A DNA stretch of 64,000 nucleotides. It comes from Gymnogyps californianus. Its lineage: Eukaryota; Chordata; Aves; Accipitriformes; Cathartidae. Positions 1 to 14,625 of the stretch are shown here, piece by piece. Made by a program: the position numbers and the translations under genes. The stretch lies in assembly GCF_018139145.2 (NCBI RefSeq), contig NC_059478.1, forward strand, positions 4,526,001 through 4,590,000, read 5' to 3'. Positions within the stretch are counted from its first letter, which is position 1; every line of letters starts with the position of its first letter. The notes under the pieces were generated by a model. That model ran no database searches, had not been told where the DNA came from, and saw only the letters and a program-made list of their open reading frames with translations.

Positions 1-3000
1 AAATAGTGCTGTGGTGTTTGGCTGTTTTGTATTGTTTACATCTGAAATAATTCCTTTGTAAATGTAAATGATTATTTTTCATGCAGTACTGCGAACACCT
101 GGGCAGAGAGGTGTCAACCCACTGCTACATCAGCAAGGCTCTGTCTGCAGAAGTTCATTGCTGTCACACTCCGGTTTCAGATGGGCACCCACAGCCCTAC
201 AGGTGTACTGATGAGTTGTGGAAGCCATGGAGGGGATGACAGGTTCCTTCTCTTTGCTCTCACTTCCCCGTGTTCCTTATCTCTGCAACAACAATTTAAA
301 GGATAGGAAAAAGTTAGAAAGCATTATTGTGGGTCTGTTGTTCGCTGGGAAGCCTTGAACATGTATCTCATTTTTCTATTCAATTTCTGTTCAAGCAGCA
401 GATGAAGATCGAGTCCTCATGTTATCCTGTTTATTATTCTTTCAACTTCCTTTGCTTAATTAATGCAATTTCCTTGAACATAATTCTTAACCAAAATTTG
501 ATTCTGCAAGTGAAGTTAGTCAAAAGCCATGAAAAAACAGAAAATCTCATCTCCGAGTAATTAATCAGCATAATAAATAATCTCTTCGATCTGGAAGTAT
601 AGGCACAAATCCAGTGTGCATGCATGGCTCAGGCCCAAAGACGGCATGTCAGGTTGAGTCACCCAGTTACTGTGACAACAGAGCTGCAAAATCTTCAGCT
701 TCAGCAGACCTCTAGCCCAGCTGCATCTGCACGTTGCACCAACCTGGAGGGGGTCCTCATCGCTCCTTTCCCAAATAAGAAATACAGGTGTGCTTTCACT
801 AACGTAAATATGCTGTGGCTGACATAGCTTGGAGAGGCTCAGAGGTTAAGGCTTTGCCCTCTGAAAAAAAAATTCAACTATAGCTAAAGTTCTTAGCAGA
901 GTCAAGTGATTGTCTGAACAGCTCTTTTTTAATCTCAGAAATCCTTTTGTTAACCCGTAGCTTAGAGCACAAGATCAATGACCTTATCGTACAGCCTCAT
1001 GAGGAACAATTTCATGGCAGTCTGAGTAAGCCACCTGATTGTGCCACCTGGGATGCTCCGTCGTTACACAGTAGGGAATATTGATTATACTTCAGCTAGT
1101 CAAGAGCAGTGGAAGAAATTGGAAACGGATCAGGGCTTTCATTCCTAACTGCCTAACGAGAATGCTTTGTTCTGCTTGCTCATGCGTTCCTGCCCTCCTG
1201 AAGGTAGCCTGTTGCAAGCTGCTGTAGTCAGTAACGCCTGCACCTTCTGATAAACTCTTTTCCCCACTTTGGGCTCTTTTCTTTTCCTACCGTCAATGAC
1301 ACATGAAAAATTTATTGTCAGGCTGTTAGTTTTGATGACTTTGCAATCTACCTGACCTGTCAGAAACGAGAAAAAAAAATTTCATCACCTTGTCACCGCT
1401 GCATTACTTTCAAATTTTAAATAGTCCTGAAAACAGTAAGCGCGATTTCTTTCTTTGTGAGGTAGAAATGAAAGGGGGCTCTCGCGCTGAAAGGAGCTGC
1501 AATTTGGTGCCTGCAGAATATAGATCCCAGCACACGGTTTTCTTCATTACAGCGGCTCGTCCAGACCGTCATGCTCACATAGGCCTGTATAGACACAAAT
1601 CCCGTTGCTTTTAATAGCAGCAGGAAGCTCAGAGGCAAATTTGGCCCTCGTTCCTCTTGTAATGCAAAGTGAAATTTAGGTTTGTGTTGTAATGAACTTC
1701 CTCCAAGAGCACTTAATTTGTTTTTTCCTTTTCTAAGTACAGCGTGAAGCAGGGTGTGTTCCTTTCTGAGGAGGAAGGACATGCGGTAAGAAAGCAGCGT
1801 CTTGCTTGCGGCAGTTTGTGTTTCTGAGCAGGACGTTTTGACGAGGGTTTCTTGCAAAGGCGGTGACTCTCTAACCCAGGGGAATCTGTTTTTGCAAAGT
1901 ATTTTTTTGCTCTGCCCTGAGGTGCGCCAGAGCCATCTTCTCCAGCCAACGTGACAAACACAAGCACTACAGGACTTGACAAAAACACTCCTGGTCAGGG
2001 CCAGGGGAAGTGGCCCTGTGAAGGTGTGAAGGGGAAGGAGGTGCTGCCTGGACTTGGTAACCCTTGAAAACCTCCTCCTCTTCCTCTCCGACAGCAGAGG
2101 ACCTCCTAGCCTGAAGCGAAAGGGTTCATCACAGGCACAGCACTAATTGCTGAGGTGAATTAGGAGGACGGGTGGTTGTGGGCCGTGCCAGAGTCCATCT
2201 TGCGTTCTGCTCGCTCTCATCAATCTCTCTCCATCAGGCAGGTTCTCCTCCAGAAGCAGGCTGAGGCCCTAATGGCTGAAGCAAGCAGGAAACGAGCAGC
2301 ACACTTATAGATCCAGCACTGGGCTGAGAGCTCCCACGGGGGCTTGTTGGGAACCCTGGCTCCCCTGGGAACAGCAGAGAGTCCCTCTTTATTTTCCTTG
2401 CATCTTTCTTTATTGTAAGATCTGCAAAATGTCAGTAACAAGAATGTCTTGTAGAAGGACTTTGTCACAAGCAGTGTTTACAGGCTACCTGTTTAAACAA
2501 GGGAACTATTTACCTATATGACTTGCAGATTTTCAACCTTTGATCCACCATACAGGAACGTTATACAAGATTATATACTGTCACAGGAATTTGGGGGCAG
2601 AGGGAGAGGTAGAAAAAATTGAGAAATGTTTTCGAGTCCCTGATGTAAGGGATTTCACACGTCCTTACTCAAATGATGAGGGCATGTGTAGAACAAGCAC
2701 CTGTCATAAGGTTACATGGGTCTGGGTTTCGTATTTGTTTCCTTTTTGTTACTTTTATGATATAAAGTGAATTGTAAGGATTAGCAAGAGGATAAAGACG
2801 TCTGTGCTCTGGGAAGCTTCTCGGAAAGATCAGTAATGATGGCTCTTAACTTTTTAATGTGCCTTACACTGCACTAATGGACCTAAACGAGCATTTTGTT
2901 CTGAAGGCAAATTTGTTGACATCAGAAAAGGAGACTTGGCTGCTACAGGAGTGTAAGGAACATACAGCAGACTGTAATGTAGGAAAGTATTGAGCTTTTA

Positions 3001-3859
3001 TTTTTGTGACCTTGTCCAAATAGGAAGTAATTACAGTATAATTCAATTCTGAAAGTCTGGAAACCATGACAGTTGACAGAGAGTGACATTTTAAGAGAAA
3101 TAAGCATGTGTTTTAGTACATCTTCTCTTTCAGATTTGCTCTTCCTGCTTCCCTTTTTCCACTCTTAATACACGATCAGAATGCAAGATTCAGGCTTGTC
3201 TGCACCGTCACTTATTAAATCTCTTCTCCCTGGTAATTTCCAGTACTTACGGTCTGGCTCTGCTTCTGTGCTAGGTTCGTGTCACGGCTGAGCACCTGCC
3301 CCATCTGTCCGTCCCGTGGAGGGAAGGAAGCGCTTCTGTGCTCATCCCTCTGTAACTTGCCTTTCTGACCTGTGCTGCTGGTACTGATGGTACCAGGGCG
3401 AGGGAGCCTGCAGCCTGTCTGTATTACACTGAGCCTTTAGCCCGGCATATACTAGTGAGCCAGCTTCAACGGGCGATGCACACAGCTACTAGCCCTGTAA
3501 GCGATACCACTTCCCCATAAAATGGGGCTAAGCACTGGAAAATGTGCAGCATTGGGTCATAGTTAACCTTTTAAATAAAATCCTGTGTGGTGGAGAGTGA
3601 CGTGAGCCGGTTGCTGTATGCCTGGTAACCAGTATATTTGTATTAATGTAGCAGTAGTTGTTAATCTCCTTGGGGAGATTAAATCCTGGGATGCACACCT
3701 GCAAGGACTCATTCAGGCAAGTGGAGAATAAAATTCCTTTTGAGTTTTGATACAGTCTTTGGTTCTTGTGACCTAAAACAAGACTATCTCCCTTCAGTCA
3801 CTCATTTTGCTCAAGTTCAGGGAGCACTAATGGTTTCACCAGACGCTTGACTCTCCAGA

Positions 3860-3990
3860 TACCCCAGAGATGAATGTGTCACAGCAGCTCCGTGAAGCAG
3901 GATTTTATCATCTCCAGTTTGGAGGAGGAGAAGCTGAAGCAGATGGTGAAGCTGTATGCTCAGGCACAGCTAACTCTGGCCATGCAAAAA
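3860..3990 (+). repeat. Possible MIR-like SINE relic
   Basis: The order of blocks (a TTTTATCATCTCCAGTTTG-like segment, then GAGGAGAAGCTGAAGCA, then CACAGCTAACTCTGGC) resembles the MIR core order of TTTTACAGATGAGGAAACTGAGGC followed by CACACAGCTAG. Divergence is high, so this is a weak call. It also explains why the plus-strand frame here looks coiled-coil-like (EEEKLKQMVK), which could mislead. Confidence 0.3.
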
Positions 3991-5562
3991 GGAAAAATGT
4001 CAAGGTATTTTAGGTTCACATACTTCTCCAGCAACGGGATCACATTGTTCCCAATTAACTGTTGTAGCCTATAGGTTGTTTTCTTCTGTATGTGTACTAG
4101 GAATATCTCAGGACAGTCAGTTATCTCTCTGTGTTTCTTTCCTCTGAGACTCGTCGTTACACCTTTGATAGATTCACTTAATAGGCTCATTAAGGAAACG
4201 GAGGGCATCTCGCCTAAGTGTTTGCCACATCAGTGAGCCTCAGTTGCCTTCTTTTCAACCCCAGACAAATAGGAAAACAAAACATTGCCAAAGGCATCTC
4301 TGTGTACAGCCCCCAAGGACCCAGAAATCATTCTGAAAATTATAAGGATTGAAAACAGCCAACCTGCTCTACAATACGTAATTTACTGCCTACGGAACTG
4401 GTGATGGCTTGTATACACTCCACCCCAATCACAGGAACGATTAAGTGCTGTGTTGGGGCACTAAGGAGGATGAAATGCAGCTGAGAAGTTTCCCTGCTCC
4501 AAGCAAATTTGGTTCACATGTAGGCCCCCAGATAGGTCTTACTCTGTTTCTGAAGTGCCACACAGATCTAAGCTACTCTGTAAATAAGGAGTAAAATAAG
4601 TTATCACTGCTCTGTGTGTGTGTAAAAAGCAGGGGAAAGGGCCACTGTGTTTTCCCTTTCGTCCTCCAGTTTAATGCCTGGACAAGCCACTTAGCATCTC
4701 TCCTGACCTGACCACTGTCCTACACCACCTTCCGATGGATCGTGTGCCATACGAGTCCCTGGTTGTGTCTTGCTGCCAGGGACCAGCTTCACGCACATTT
4801 AGCAGTGGAAAACAATTAACTGGTACAATCTGGCCCCAGATTAAGTGACCCAGAAAAATCTTTCATTCAAAACTCCCATTTAAGTCTTCCATGAAATGTG
4901 TACACATGTTGTTCTTGCTGTTCTCATTACTCAGTTCTCTCTAATAGCTGCTGTCTGTGTAATGATTCTCCGTGTCTGCACGGGGTTGTTCCAGAAGGCT
5001 AGAGAAGCAATATGATTTAGAGGAATTATTTGGCCAGAACAAGTGGATCTATGCTGTTGAGATTCAGTTACTCGAAGGATTCACAGGGACCAAATTCCTT
5101 AAGTGAATGCAGAGATGGCATCGAGATAACCTAGACCTGAAATGATGGGGAAATATATTAGATAACTCTGCAACTGAAAACGTGGTGTATAGTCAGCTGG
5201 GACTAATATAGCAAGGGTAGTCTGATATGATTGGGTTTGAGCTATTTAAGATCGTTAATAAGTAATTAACCCATGAAGTGACTGTAACGGACATCATTTT
5301 AATCAAGATTGAATTATTAACTTGCCAGGTGTGCTTTGGAATTTATCAGTACCCAGGCAGGACCAAGCCCCTTGGCCACATTCATTAAAGATCCCCCGCG
5401 CTCAGGAAACGCTCCTGAAAGATGCCCACTGTACCAGATTCACCAGTTAATGCCTTTCTCCTTGCTGCCACTCAAAGGCCACCTCCCCAGTTTTACATTC
5501 AATTTGTCTTTTGCTGAAAAGCTGCTAATTTCATGCTACTTTAGCCCTGCAGCAGCCAGCCT

Positions 5563-5575
5563 GTTGCTAAGCAAC
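5563..5575. promoter_or_regulatory. RFX X-box-like palindrome
   Basis: GTTGCTAAGCAAC is a perfect 5-bp inverted repeat around a 3-nt centre and closely resembles the symmetrical X-box bound by RFX factors. It sits deep in a RABGAP1L intron without a nearby first exon. Binding is inferred from the motif only; one such site in 64 kb can arise by chance. Confidence 0.3.
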
Positions 5576-8500
5576 CTCCAAAATACTGAAGGGGCCATGG
5601 TCTAGCTGCTTTTCTGCAGCCCACCCTTATTCTTATTTGTTTACTTATACATCTTATTTATTTATCTAGCTAAACAGATTTCTTCCATAAGGTGGAAGCC
5701 TCCGAGTTGCAGCAGGGTGCCTTTACTTGCATAGCTGTTTGTCTTCTTTCCAGCACCATCCTCTACCTTATTTTTACTGGTGTTCCTGTTCATCAGCTGA
5801 GCAAACTCCTCATGATATTTGTCGAGCTGGAGTGGCATCCAGGAGTGTACTGGAAGCACATTTTAAAGGCGTAGCTGGCCATGGACTGCTGTACCTGGCG
5901 TGAGATAGCAGCTGAGAATCTGTTTGGTCCCAACAGTCCTTGAGGGAAGAAAAAAAGGGTCAGAACAAAGATGGCTTTGAGCCCTTTTTCTGCTTACTTT
6001 ATTTCTGGCTGCTTTAACTTCAGCTGTGTCCGCGTTCCAGGCTTCTTGTAGCCCAACTAGATCTGCAAAGAGTGAAAAGACGGTTATCCTTCACCTGCCC
6101 AGCAGTGCTAGGAAAAGCCCTGCTGTAGAGGCAGTTCTACAGGAACAACTGCATTTTTGTGGGGTGGGGTTGGGATCCCAGCCAGGGCATAGATTTGCCT
6201 TCAGTTCTGTCAACGAGAGGAGCAGGTTGCTGACGGAGTGTTTGGTGTATAGATAAACTGGCAGAGCGTTTGTAGTGGCTGCACGTGGGTAGAGGAGGAT
6301 AGCAGACAAGTAATGAAGCTGTTACCGTGCCATTTGTTCTAGATGTGCTCCCAAAATGGGGGAAGGTGGAAGTGGTTTGTGTGCACTGCTACATCATGTG
6401 TCGCCCAGAGAATCTCCTTGCCAAGCAAAAAATCTGATTGGAATCACTTTTCACAACCAGGAAAGCATTAAGTGGATATACTACGACAGAGCCTGGCTGT
6501 GTTTTTTGTGGTAGCGTTGGTCACGTCAGCATCAGTGTTAGACTGCGATGATAACTGATGAAAGAACTGCCACGCTCTTCAGTAAAGGCTTCAGAAACAA
6601 TTCAGATGCTCTCACAAGCTCCAATATTTCGTACCTTTTCTCCAGCACAATACTGTAGCTTGAGAAAGAGGAAGATGAATCCTGTAGAGACTTATTTGGA
6701 ACAAACAGCTACCAAACTGCCTTCTTTCCCTTTTTCCTTTTATATTTTTTTCCTTTTTGTTTCAGCAAGTAGAGACAATATTCCTGAGCTGAGTCTCCGA
6801 ACTATACTTCTTCCACAGCTGCTGCCTTTTGGTCTTCTCCTTACTGCCTTTGGCTGCTACTGACTGACAGCTGCTTTGTCTATCTGCTGTAGTTTTCATG
6901 CAGACTCCTTTTTGGTAGAAAAATCCTTTTTCTGCGTTGATGATCCAGCCATTACCTGGCCCTCTCTGGAGAAGAACAGAGAGGAGCACGTGAACGCTTG
7001 GTTTTGTACATGCAGTCCTGCAGAACAGGGGTTGTGCACAAGGCCAAATGTAATTTTTTTCCATCAAAGTGAGATGAGGAAGGTGATGGTTTATGTCCAA
7101 ATTGAATTTTCCCCTTATTTGCTTTAAGCATTCAATTACCCATTTGGAAAACTAAAATATTTCTGACAGTGGTTTGGCACACTCATTCTGTATTTTGATT
7201 TTTTTCAAAATGAACTCTTGGTCTACCATCTGTCACTGGGATGTCCACTTTTTATGTACATCCGGAGGAGTGCTGATTGTCAAACCTTTGCTGACCTGCG
7301 GCTCTGTGCATTTTTAAAACATGGTTGAGATTTCACAAGCCAAGTTGTGCTATTTGTGTTAGCGTGTATGTTTTCGTGCTGTTATTCACACGGAGCTCAG
7401 AAATGTGCTAGGTGCTTGGGCAAGTATTTAAGTTATCTCAGGTATTCTCTAAGCTGAGTTGTGAACAAAACACAGCAGGCTTAGAACCAGCTCAAATGCC
7501 CAGGAATAATTTCTACTGCCCTGAGAAGTTGTTTCAGATACTTTTAACAAGATTGAGTCAACAGATCTTAATTTCATTAGCTGAAGATAGGAAGAAAAGG
7601 ATCTTTCATATGGGAAGATGTCAGGTGTTTCAGGGAGCGGAAGATGATGATTAACACCTTGAATTACACCCAGAGGCAGGCAAGTGGCTAGTGTGGGTGG
7701 TTTCTTGTGGCTCTTCCCACCTGATGTACTCAGCTTTTGCTCTTGAACTTTCAGAGCTCTGGCAAAATGTGGGGTGGTCTGCAATGCTGAGAAAGGATAA
7801 CGTATACCTGAGCTGATAAAGGCATTGCAGGAGGCATAGCTGCCCTACGGCTATGTCTGCTCGCTGGTTTGTGCTGCTGCCTCTTGCTGTATCTTCAGTG
7901 GTGGTGCGCCCAGCCAGCTGTCTATACCTTGAAATCCTGTAACTCTGAAAGATCCAAGAAGCGCACAGGAACATAAACAGTACAGATAAAGGGAGCACAG
8001 ATTGTACGTTTCTAATAGAAAAATGAAAAAAAATAAGTGAGAATAAAAATATAGTATTGCCCAACAAAATAACCTGAATGTTTTGCAGTGTACTACTGAT
8101 AACAGATGGCTGAAAGCACAGAGACACCAAGGTAGGGCATTCCATCTTCAGCTCACAGTGAGCTTTTTCTCTTGCTGCTGTTGTACTTCATTATGAGAGA
8201 TAAGAAAAATCTGACTCGGATATTTCTGGTCTTTCTCAATTTCATAGTCCTAAGTAGTGTTAAGGAAACTATCCTTTTGCTTTTGTTTTTTCCCCAAGAC
8301 GGTTCAATAGAGATACGTCCATCTCAGTAATGTCAATACTGTGCAATGCCAGGAATACGCTCTATCGCAAGAATCACCAGTGTGACTCATTCATTTCACT
8401 CTCCTTAAAACTGGGAGGAGCCCAGTTAATGTACTGCTAAATCAACTGCCCATCCCCAGGCAACTCTTCCAGTCCCAGGAGTGTTGCTAAGTCCATGTTT

Positions 8501-11500
8501 AGTTCTCCAGGTTATTGTACAGTTCTGCAGTGAGCCGTATCTATAGAAGAAAAATATCGTGTGGCATTCCAAGAAACAACCATCATATGGCTGAGAAAGG
8601 GGATCAAATCCTTCACCACTTTCAAAGAGTAATTAAAGAGTAATTAGAAACTGAGTTATTCTCCCACAAATGCAGCAGAGAAGGACATCTATAACCTTTC
8701 AAACCATAGGTCACCTGGATTTACATTACGTATAATATCCACACGTAGGCAGCAATATAGCTTTTCTTTTTCATGTTAGTTATTAGTTTATTATGAGTTG
8801 GTTTATTTTTCTTCATTTTCAGATCAGCATCTTGTTTTTACACCATGAGATTAAATGGTGCAGTTCACCATTGTAGGCGAAAGAACAAACCCTTAGGGCT
8901 TATTCTTGCAGTCTCCAAATGAGTGAACAAATGCAGACACTGATTTCCCCCCCTATTAATTTGAACTGTAAACACAGAGCTGAAATCTGATAGATGGTTT
9001 CCTTTCTGAATACCGATGGATGGCAGGCTGAAACTGCTGCCGCCTTATTCGTAACCAACATCAAAACTGAGAGAAGCAAAAGAATAGTATCTCTTACTTC
9101 TTCATGGTTATAAACCCAACTTTCCCATATTTTAGTATTTTTTTCCTGTTTTGCTTAGGGGATTGACTTTCCAAACACTGAAAATAATGATATTCATCAT
9201 ATAAAAAGTATGATTTGGAAATACATTGAGGAATTTTATGGTAGAAATCTCTTTTTTAAAACTTCTTTTTGCAAATCATCCTAAATTTTATTGCATCCTC
9301 TGTTTTTCTTTGTTTGCTGTTGTGGGTGTTTTTTCTTCAAATCAAACAAAAATTAGCTCTCATTCATTCCAGGCACTTCCCTTGCATTCCTTGCAGAAGG
9401 AATTTTGCGTAAACGCTTCCCCTACCTAAAAGGCACGTTAAAAAAATCAAGAACAGATTAGAAATTATGGCTCAATTTTCTCTCTAAATATAGCCCTTTA
9501 TTTGGATGCTGAGGGGAGTCAACAGGAGCACTGGGAGTGAGTGATACTCCGGGGAGCACAGCCCCTGCACGCATGGCAGAAATACTGACCTCGGCTTGAG
9601 CAGTGCACTGTGCCCAGCCTCAGCACGTGGATACGAGGAGAAAACGTTCTCTTGCCCTGTGGACAGCTAAGCCAGACCAATTCCTGATACTTTTTTTTTT
9701 TTTTTAAGGGAGTGTCTCATTTCTTTTAGTTGCACAGATATAATAGTAGTAGTAATACAAGACCTATCGTCCAGATTTTAAATAAAAGACAAACTTGGAA
9801 TAAGACAAATGGGGAGGGTAGAAGAGTATATGGAAATACCTCTGGTTTCTGAAGAAATACCTCATTATCACGTGGAGAGCTCTTTGATAACATGTGGAAG
9901 AACCTGCCTTCTCTCCCCCTCCATACATACCATTTGAGCTCTTAAAATAAGCTTATTAGCAGTCAAATCAAGACAGGTTAATCTTTAAATCATATGTAAA
10001 TACAGAAGCTTTTCTCATTGTGGTATTTTTGAAGCATTAAACATAGATGCAGATTTTCACAGTAGGAGACTAGATCAGCACAGTTAAGCACTGAAATAGT
10101 TTGTCTCCCAAATCATCTTCTGAGAACAGAATTCCCCTTTCACTGTACTGTATAATGATGAATAGAGATTTAGCGGCAAAGGATTATGTGAGGCTTAGAT
10201 TAGTGGATGCTGCTGGTAGTCTTATATGGCTGATCAGCTTGCACGGTCCTGAGCTGCTTTCCTCCTCTGGAGTTGACCTGTACAAATTCCAGGGGAGACT
10301 GAGACTTAGCTGCCTTCCATCCTTCCCAGCAAGTGGATCTCATGTCAAATGCGTTCTTATCAGATTGCTGTTAATCATCTTTGGTATAAATGTATACTAG
10401 CAAGTGCTCTTTTCTGGACTTTTTTGCCTGCATTCAGTCCTTTGACCTCCAAGTTAATGCTTTCATTTTTAACTCCAGCATAGTGGGACACAGTGCTGTC
10501 CTGGAAAGTATCGGTAGTTTGTACTTTTAATGTATAATGCATGAAATAATCTCATTTCAGAGTCTTCAAGCATGCCTCAGTCTAGACTGCGTCTCACAAT
10601 CAAACTGTCTGACTTCTATACCTCAACTACTGAGATACTTGGACTAGTCTGTCTGGTTTAGTCCAGTTTAGCTGACACCGTGTGCCATTTCCTGCTCACC
10701 CACATCATTTCAGTCTTAATTACTCTTTATCTCATCTTCCAAGCAATCATGCTGCAGATTTATTTTTTTGTTTTGGGAATATGCCATTACTATTGTGCTC
10801 TTTACACATAGAAATGTCTCGCCTTTTCCATGAGGCTTCAGTCAGTGGGTCCACGTGGAAGATGTGGCCACAGACCTTTCTGGGGCTTTGCCGTGGTGCT
10901 CCGGGGGTACCAGCACAGCAGCCCCTGCCCAACCATTGCACAGCGCAGTATATTATAACGGGTTTGTGCCTGGCCAGCTCCAGTGGTTTTGATGGACAGA
11001 GGATGTGCTGTGGTCCTGCCTTTTGCTTTCTTTTATTTAACTACAAGAATTTCTCATAGTGCCTGGCCCTCCAGCCTTTCGTTCTTTCTCCTTTTTTCCT
11101 TGTCCCAGGCTAAAGGTCAGGTGCAAAGTGACCGTCAGTAAAGACACTAAAATCCGATGTGATATAGGGCGCTTCAGACGGGTCATCCAGGTAAACATGT
11201 CATTGCGCTCTCCCTGTGCAGCATGGCTAGTTCATAAGACATTTAACAGCACTCCGGAAAAAACTTGACAGGCAACATCATAATAATACCACTTACAGTT
11301 TTGCATTTTTCATTAATTTTACCTTTATTAATCTTCCTCTGGGAGGTAGATAAGAACTGTTAACCCTTCTTTGGGGAGGGAAAGAAAAATATGGAGAGAT
11401 GTATCTACCTTAAGCAAGAAAGTCAGGTGTGGGTTTAGAATGAGAAGCCCCGAGTCCTGGGCCCCAATGTGAGTCTCTTCCTGTGACAGATGTCACTATT

Positions 11501-14484
11501 TAATGTGCTGCTTGATGTTAATTAATATCTTTTGTTTGCTGATCATACGCTGTAAATGAAAAGACAGTAGACCATGGGTGAAGGTAGCGATACAGATGTA
11601 TACTTGCTGTATGATTATTGTTTGTATGAAGCCTGAACTAGCTCTGTTACTCTGATGAAGCTTTTGCTTGATAAAATTTGGGTCTGCTTGCATTAGCTTG
11701 CAGGCTATTTGGGTGAAATCCCTGAATCGAGCTATGCTGAAACCAGGCCAGAAAACCATACAAATAATTGTAAGGGCAAAGCGTTCTTACACAACTGCTA
11801 TGCTAAGTTTCTTGAAAAATATGCTTGACGCCATTTTTTTTTCTTTTCAGTACCAGTTGAAGTGATAAATGCAACAAGTTTAAAATACATTTCACAGGTA
11901 GCGTTGAGTTAGGATCAGTTTATTGTGGAACTTAGCTCTCAATGGCATTTGCATGGTCTAAATGCCATACAAACATTATTCAGTTGTTGGATTAATAGCC
12001 CCAGGGAATATATATATCAGAGACATTTACAATGGCAAACAGATTGTTAATGTTTGTCCCTTCAGCAGCCGGAGGGACCTGTTTGTACTGATTTGACTTG
12101 GAGGGCATAGATTCAGGAGACGCCATGGCCTTGGGGCAGGCGTAGGAAGGTCCATGGTACGTGACTCTGCTCTTGAACTGCTGCCGCTTCCCTCAGTTGT
12201 GGTGTTGTTTATGGGCGTCTGCCGTCACTGAATCAGGAGGAGATTAAAAATGGGTCCCCAAAGAACAGGGGTGAAACATGAAACAGGTGGCAGAAGCCTC
12301 CTGCTTTTCAGGAAATTATGCTCTAAGTCAGTTTAGGAATTTCTGCCTTTTCCTTCTGAATGGTTTCTGTACGGGTGTCTGTGGTGCACACTAGCATGGC
12401 CCCACTCAGAGTGCATTAGGCTGGAGTAGCCGTGTGCGTGTTGTGGAGCTCACCAGTACCACCCCTTGCCTTTGCAAATGGGGGGAAAAAAAAAATCCCC
12501 TATTTTGCTAAAATACAAGGATGGGGAAGGAGGAAACGTGCTCAGCTTTGTTTTAAACCTGAGTCAGTTATATCGGGTTCTACATACAATGTATGCCCCA
12601 AATATGCTGTAAAATCTGGTTTTTTTCAACAGCCAAAGGCTAGGATTTGCAAAATCTCACAGTAAGATTCAATATTCCTTTTACTTGGTAGCAATACTGG
12701 CCTAGGGATGTCTGGCTCTTTCCTTGTTCCTCTGCCCCACTGCCTCCATCACCCTTCACACCACAGCTCTGTGGGGCCGTGCAATAAACTGCACCGGTAG
12801 TTCGGACAGGTCAGAGCCCTGTGCTGCCTTCACCGCTGGAAAAACATGAACAAGCAAAAAGTCATCCCAACTCTAATGCAGATTCTCGGCAGACAAGAAG
12901 GAAGTTCGCGAAACGAGATAATTCTGCCAGACAGTTGACATCTGAAGGAAACTTAGCTGAAGAGAGGAAATAACTTCTAGCACCCTTAGAAAGTGATAGT
13001 GGCAGTATGGAAAAGAAATATGAAAACATGAAGTAAAAATGTGAATTTAATTAATTAAAAATCAAAAGAGAGTCATGAGTTAATTTAAAAGGCTGCAAAA
13101 TAATCTGGACTGGACTGAGCTGAATAATAATGAGTGTGTACCTGTAGGCTGGCATCCCAGCTATGCTGCTGTTTAATCTTTTTCAGGTTCGTATGGTTTT
13201 TAGAAATCAAAATGGGCAGATTTGTTTTAGGCAGCTTCATGCCCTTGTTTAGCTGTAGTTTCAAGTTAATGTAAAACCTGAAATGAAGTGCAAACTTGAC
13301 CCAAGCCCTTTAAAATTGCAGGCATTAATAACGGTCTCTTTGAGAAACAGAACAAATACACAGAACAGAATTAATCGAGAATATGCTTTTAAAAATACAG
13401 GGAGTGACCTTCAACAGGCTGGGGAGCTATCGGCTGGCCTGCTCTTCCACCCTTTGTAGTTTTAGGGGTGAGGCTAATAAATAGTTTTGCTTCTTTTCAT
13501 GATCTTTAAAGATCGTCTAGGAATTTTGTGGAAGAAAATCCTTACGCAGCAGTTGTTGCATGGGAGCAGGACTAGCTTTTTGTGTGGCACACAGCTGATT
13601 TGGGGAGGCTGGGAGAGGGGAATTTGGGTATTTTCTGCTCCGTTCATTTTAATCCATAATGAAGCACTGAATACATTTGTAAAGGTTCCTCCTGCTTTTG
13701 CAGTGACTTTGCTGTTCGTGCTTTCCCCTAAGACTGAAGGAGACCAGGGCAGTAGTACTGCCCTCCTCTATTATTTGTGCTTACAGTAAATAATTCAAGA
13801 GGCAGAGCTGGCAACATAAAATGAAGACTCGGAAGTCCTCAGCTTTTCCCTGTGGTGGGCTACACATTTACATTGAGGGGGAGCGCACACCAGCATCAGT
13901 GGTTTGTCGGGAACGCCTCTGCCTCAGCAATTCCAGCCACGCTGACCTCTGCCACTGCTGGGAGAGAAGCATTCGCTCTCTCCAGCAGGATGGCTTTGCT
14001 GGCTTTAATCTGCAAAAATTAGTTTACAATCTTGCCTGCTTTCAAATCAGGAGAATGCGGCGTAGCTGCAAATTGGGAGGATTTACCCGTGTAAGTACAT
14101 ATGCTAAAGCACATCAAGCCCAGATTTTTCCACACATTTGGAGGATTATTTTAGGAGAAACACAGGTGCATACACCCACTTCTTGGGGGGGGGGAAATAG
14201 GCCATGTTATTTGACATTTTAAATAATAAAAATAAAACTTGGAGAAGCAGTTGCTGAAGTATAAATCAGCCTGAGCCTGGCAACTGCTTTTCCCAAATGG
14301 TATGGGGGCATTCCTGTGAGCAGTGGCTTAGCGTTCAGTTCTCACTTCGAATCCAAAAACATGTCTAAAGGTATTTTACCTTCTGATGTCTAAAACTGGA
14401 ACAGAGTTATGAATAAAACTGCAGCCTTCTCAAAGGCTGCACCAGCACAGCAGTAAATGCTTTGCTCCTTATTTCACTGGGATA

Positions 14485-14625
14485 ACCACACGTGCGAGGG
14501 ACGGGCAGCCGCTCCCCGCCTTCGCCCCAGCGCAGGCGTTTGGTGTGGCCGAGGGTTCGGCACGGCAGGGCGGCTTCCCGAGGGCAGCAACGATGTCTGC
14601 GGGGGCTTTAGGTGGCACTGCAGGT
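14485..14625. other. Small CpG-rich patch inside the intron
   Basis: About 140 bases rich in CG dinucleotides (for example CGAGGGACGGGCAGCCGC and GGTTCGGCACGGCAGGGCGG) in an otherwise AT-rich intron. No exon with convincing splice sites or a known protein is visible. It could be a small intragenic CpG island with promoter or enhancer activity, or an old GC-rich repeat fragment. Confidence 0.35.

Noticed and set aside
3874..4074. Frame with EEEKLKQMVKLYAQAQ, resembling a coiled-coil exon
   Set aside because: It overlaps a MIR-like repeat and has no matching splice sites or RABGAP1L similarity.
11109..11190. Exon-like segment (TGTCCCAG acceptor, CCAG|GTAAAC donor)
   Set aside because: 82 bases is not a multiple of three, so it breaks the phase-0 pattern of the gene, and the translation is not recognised; probably a pseudo-exon.
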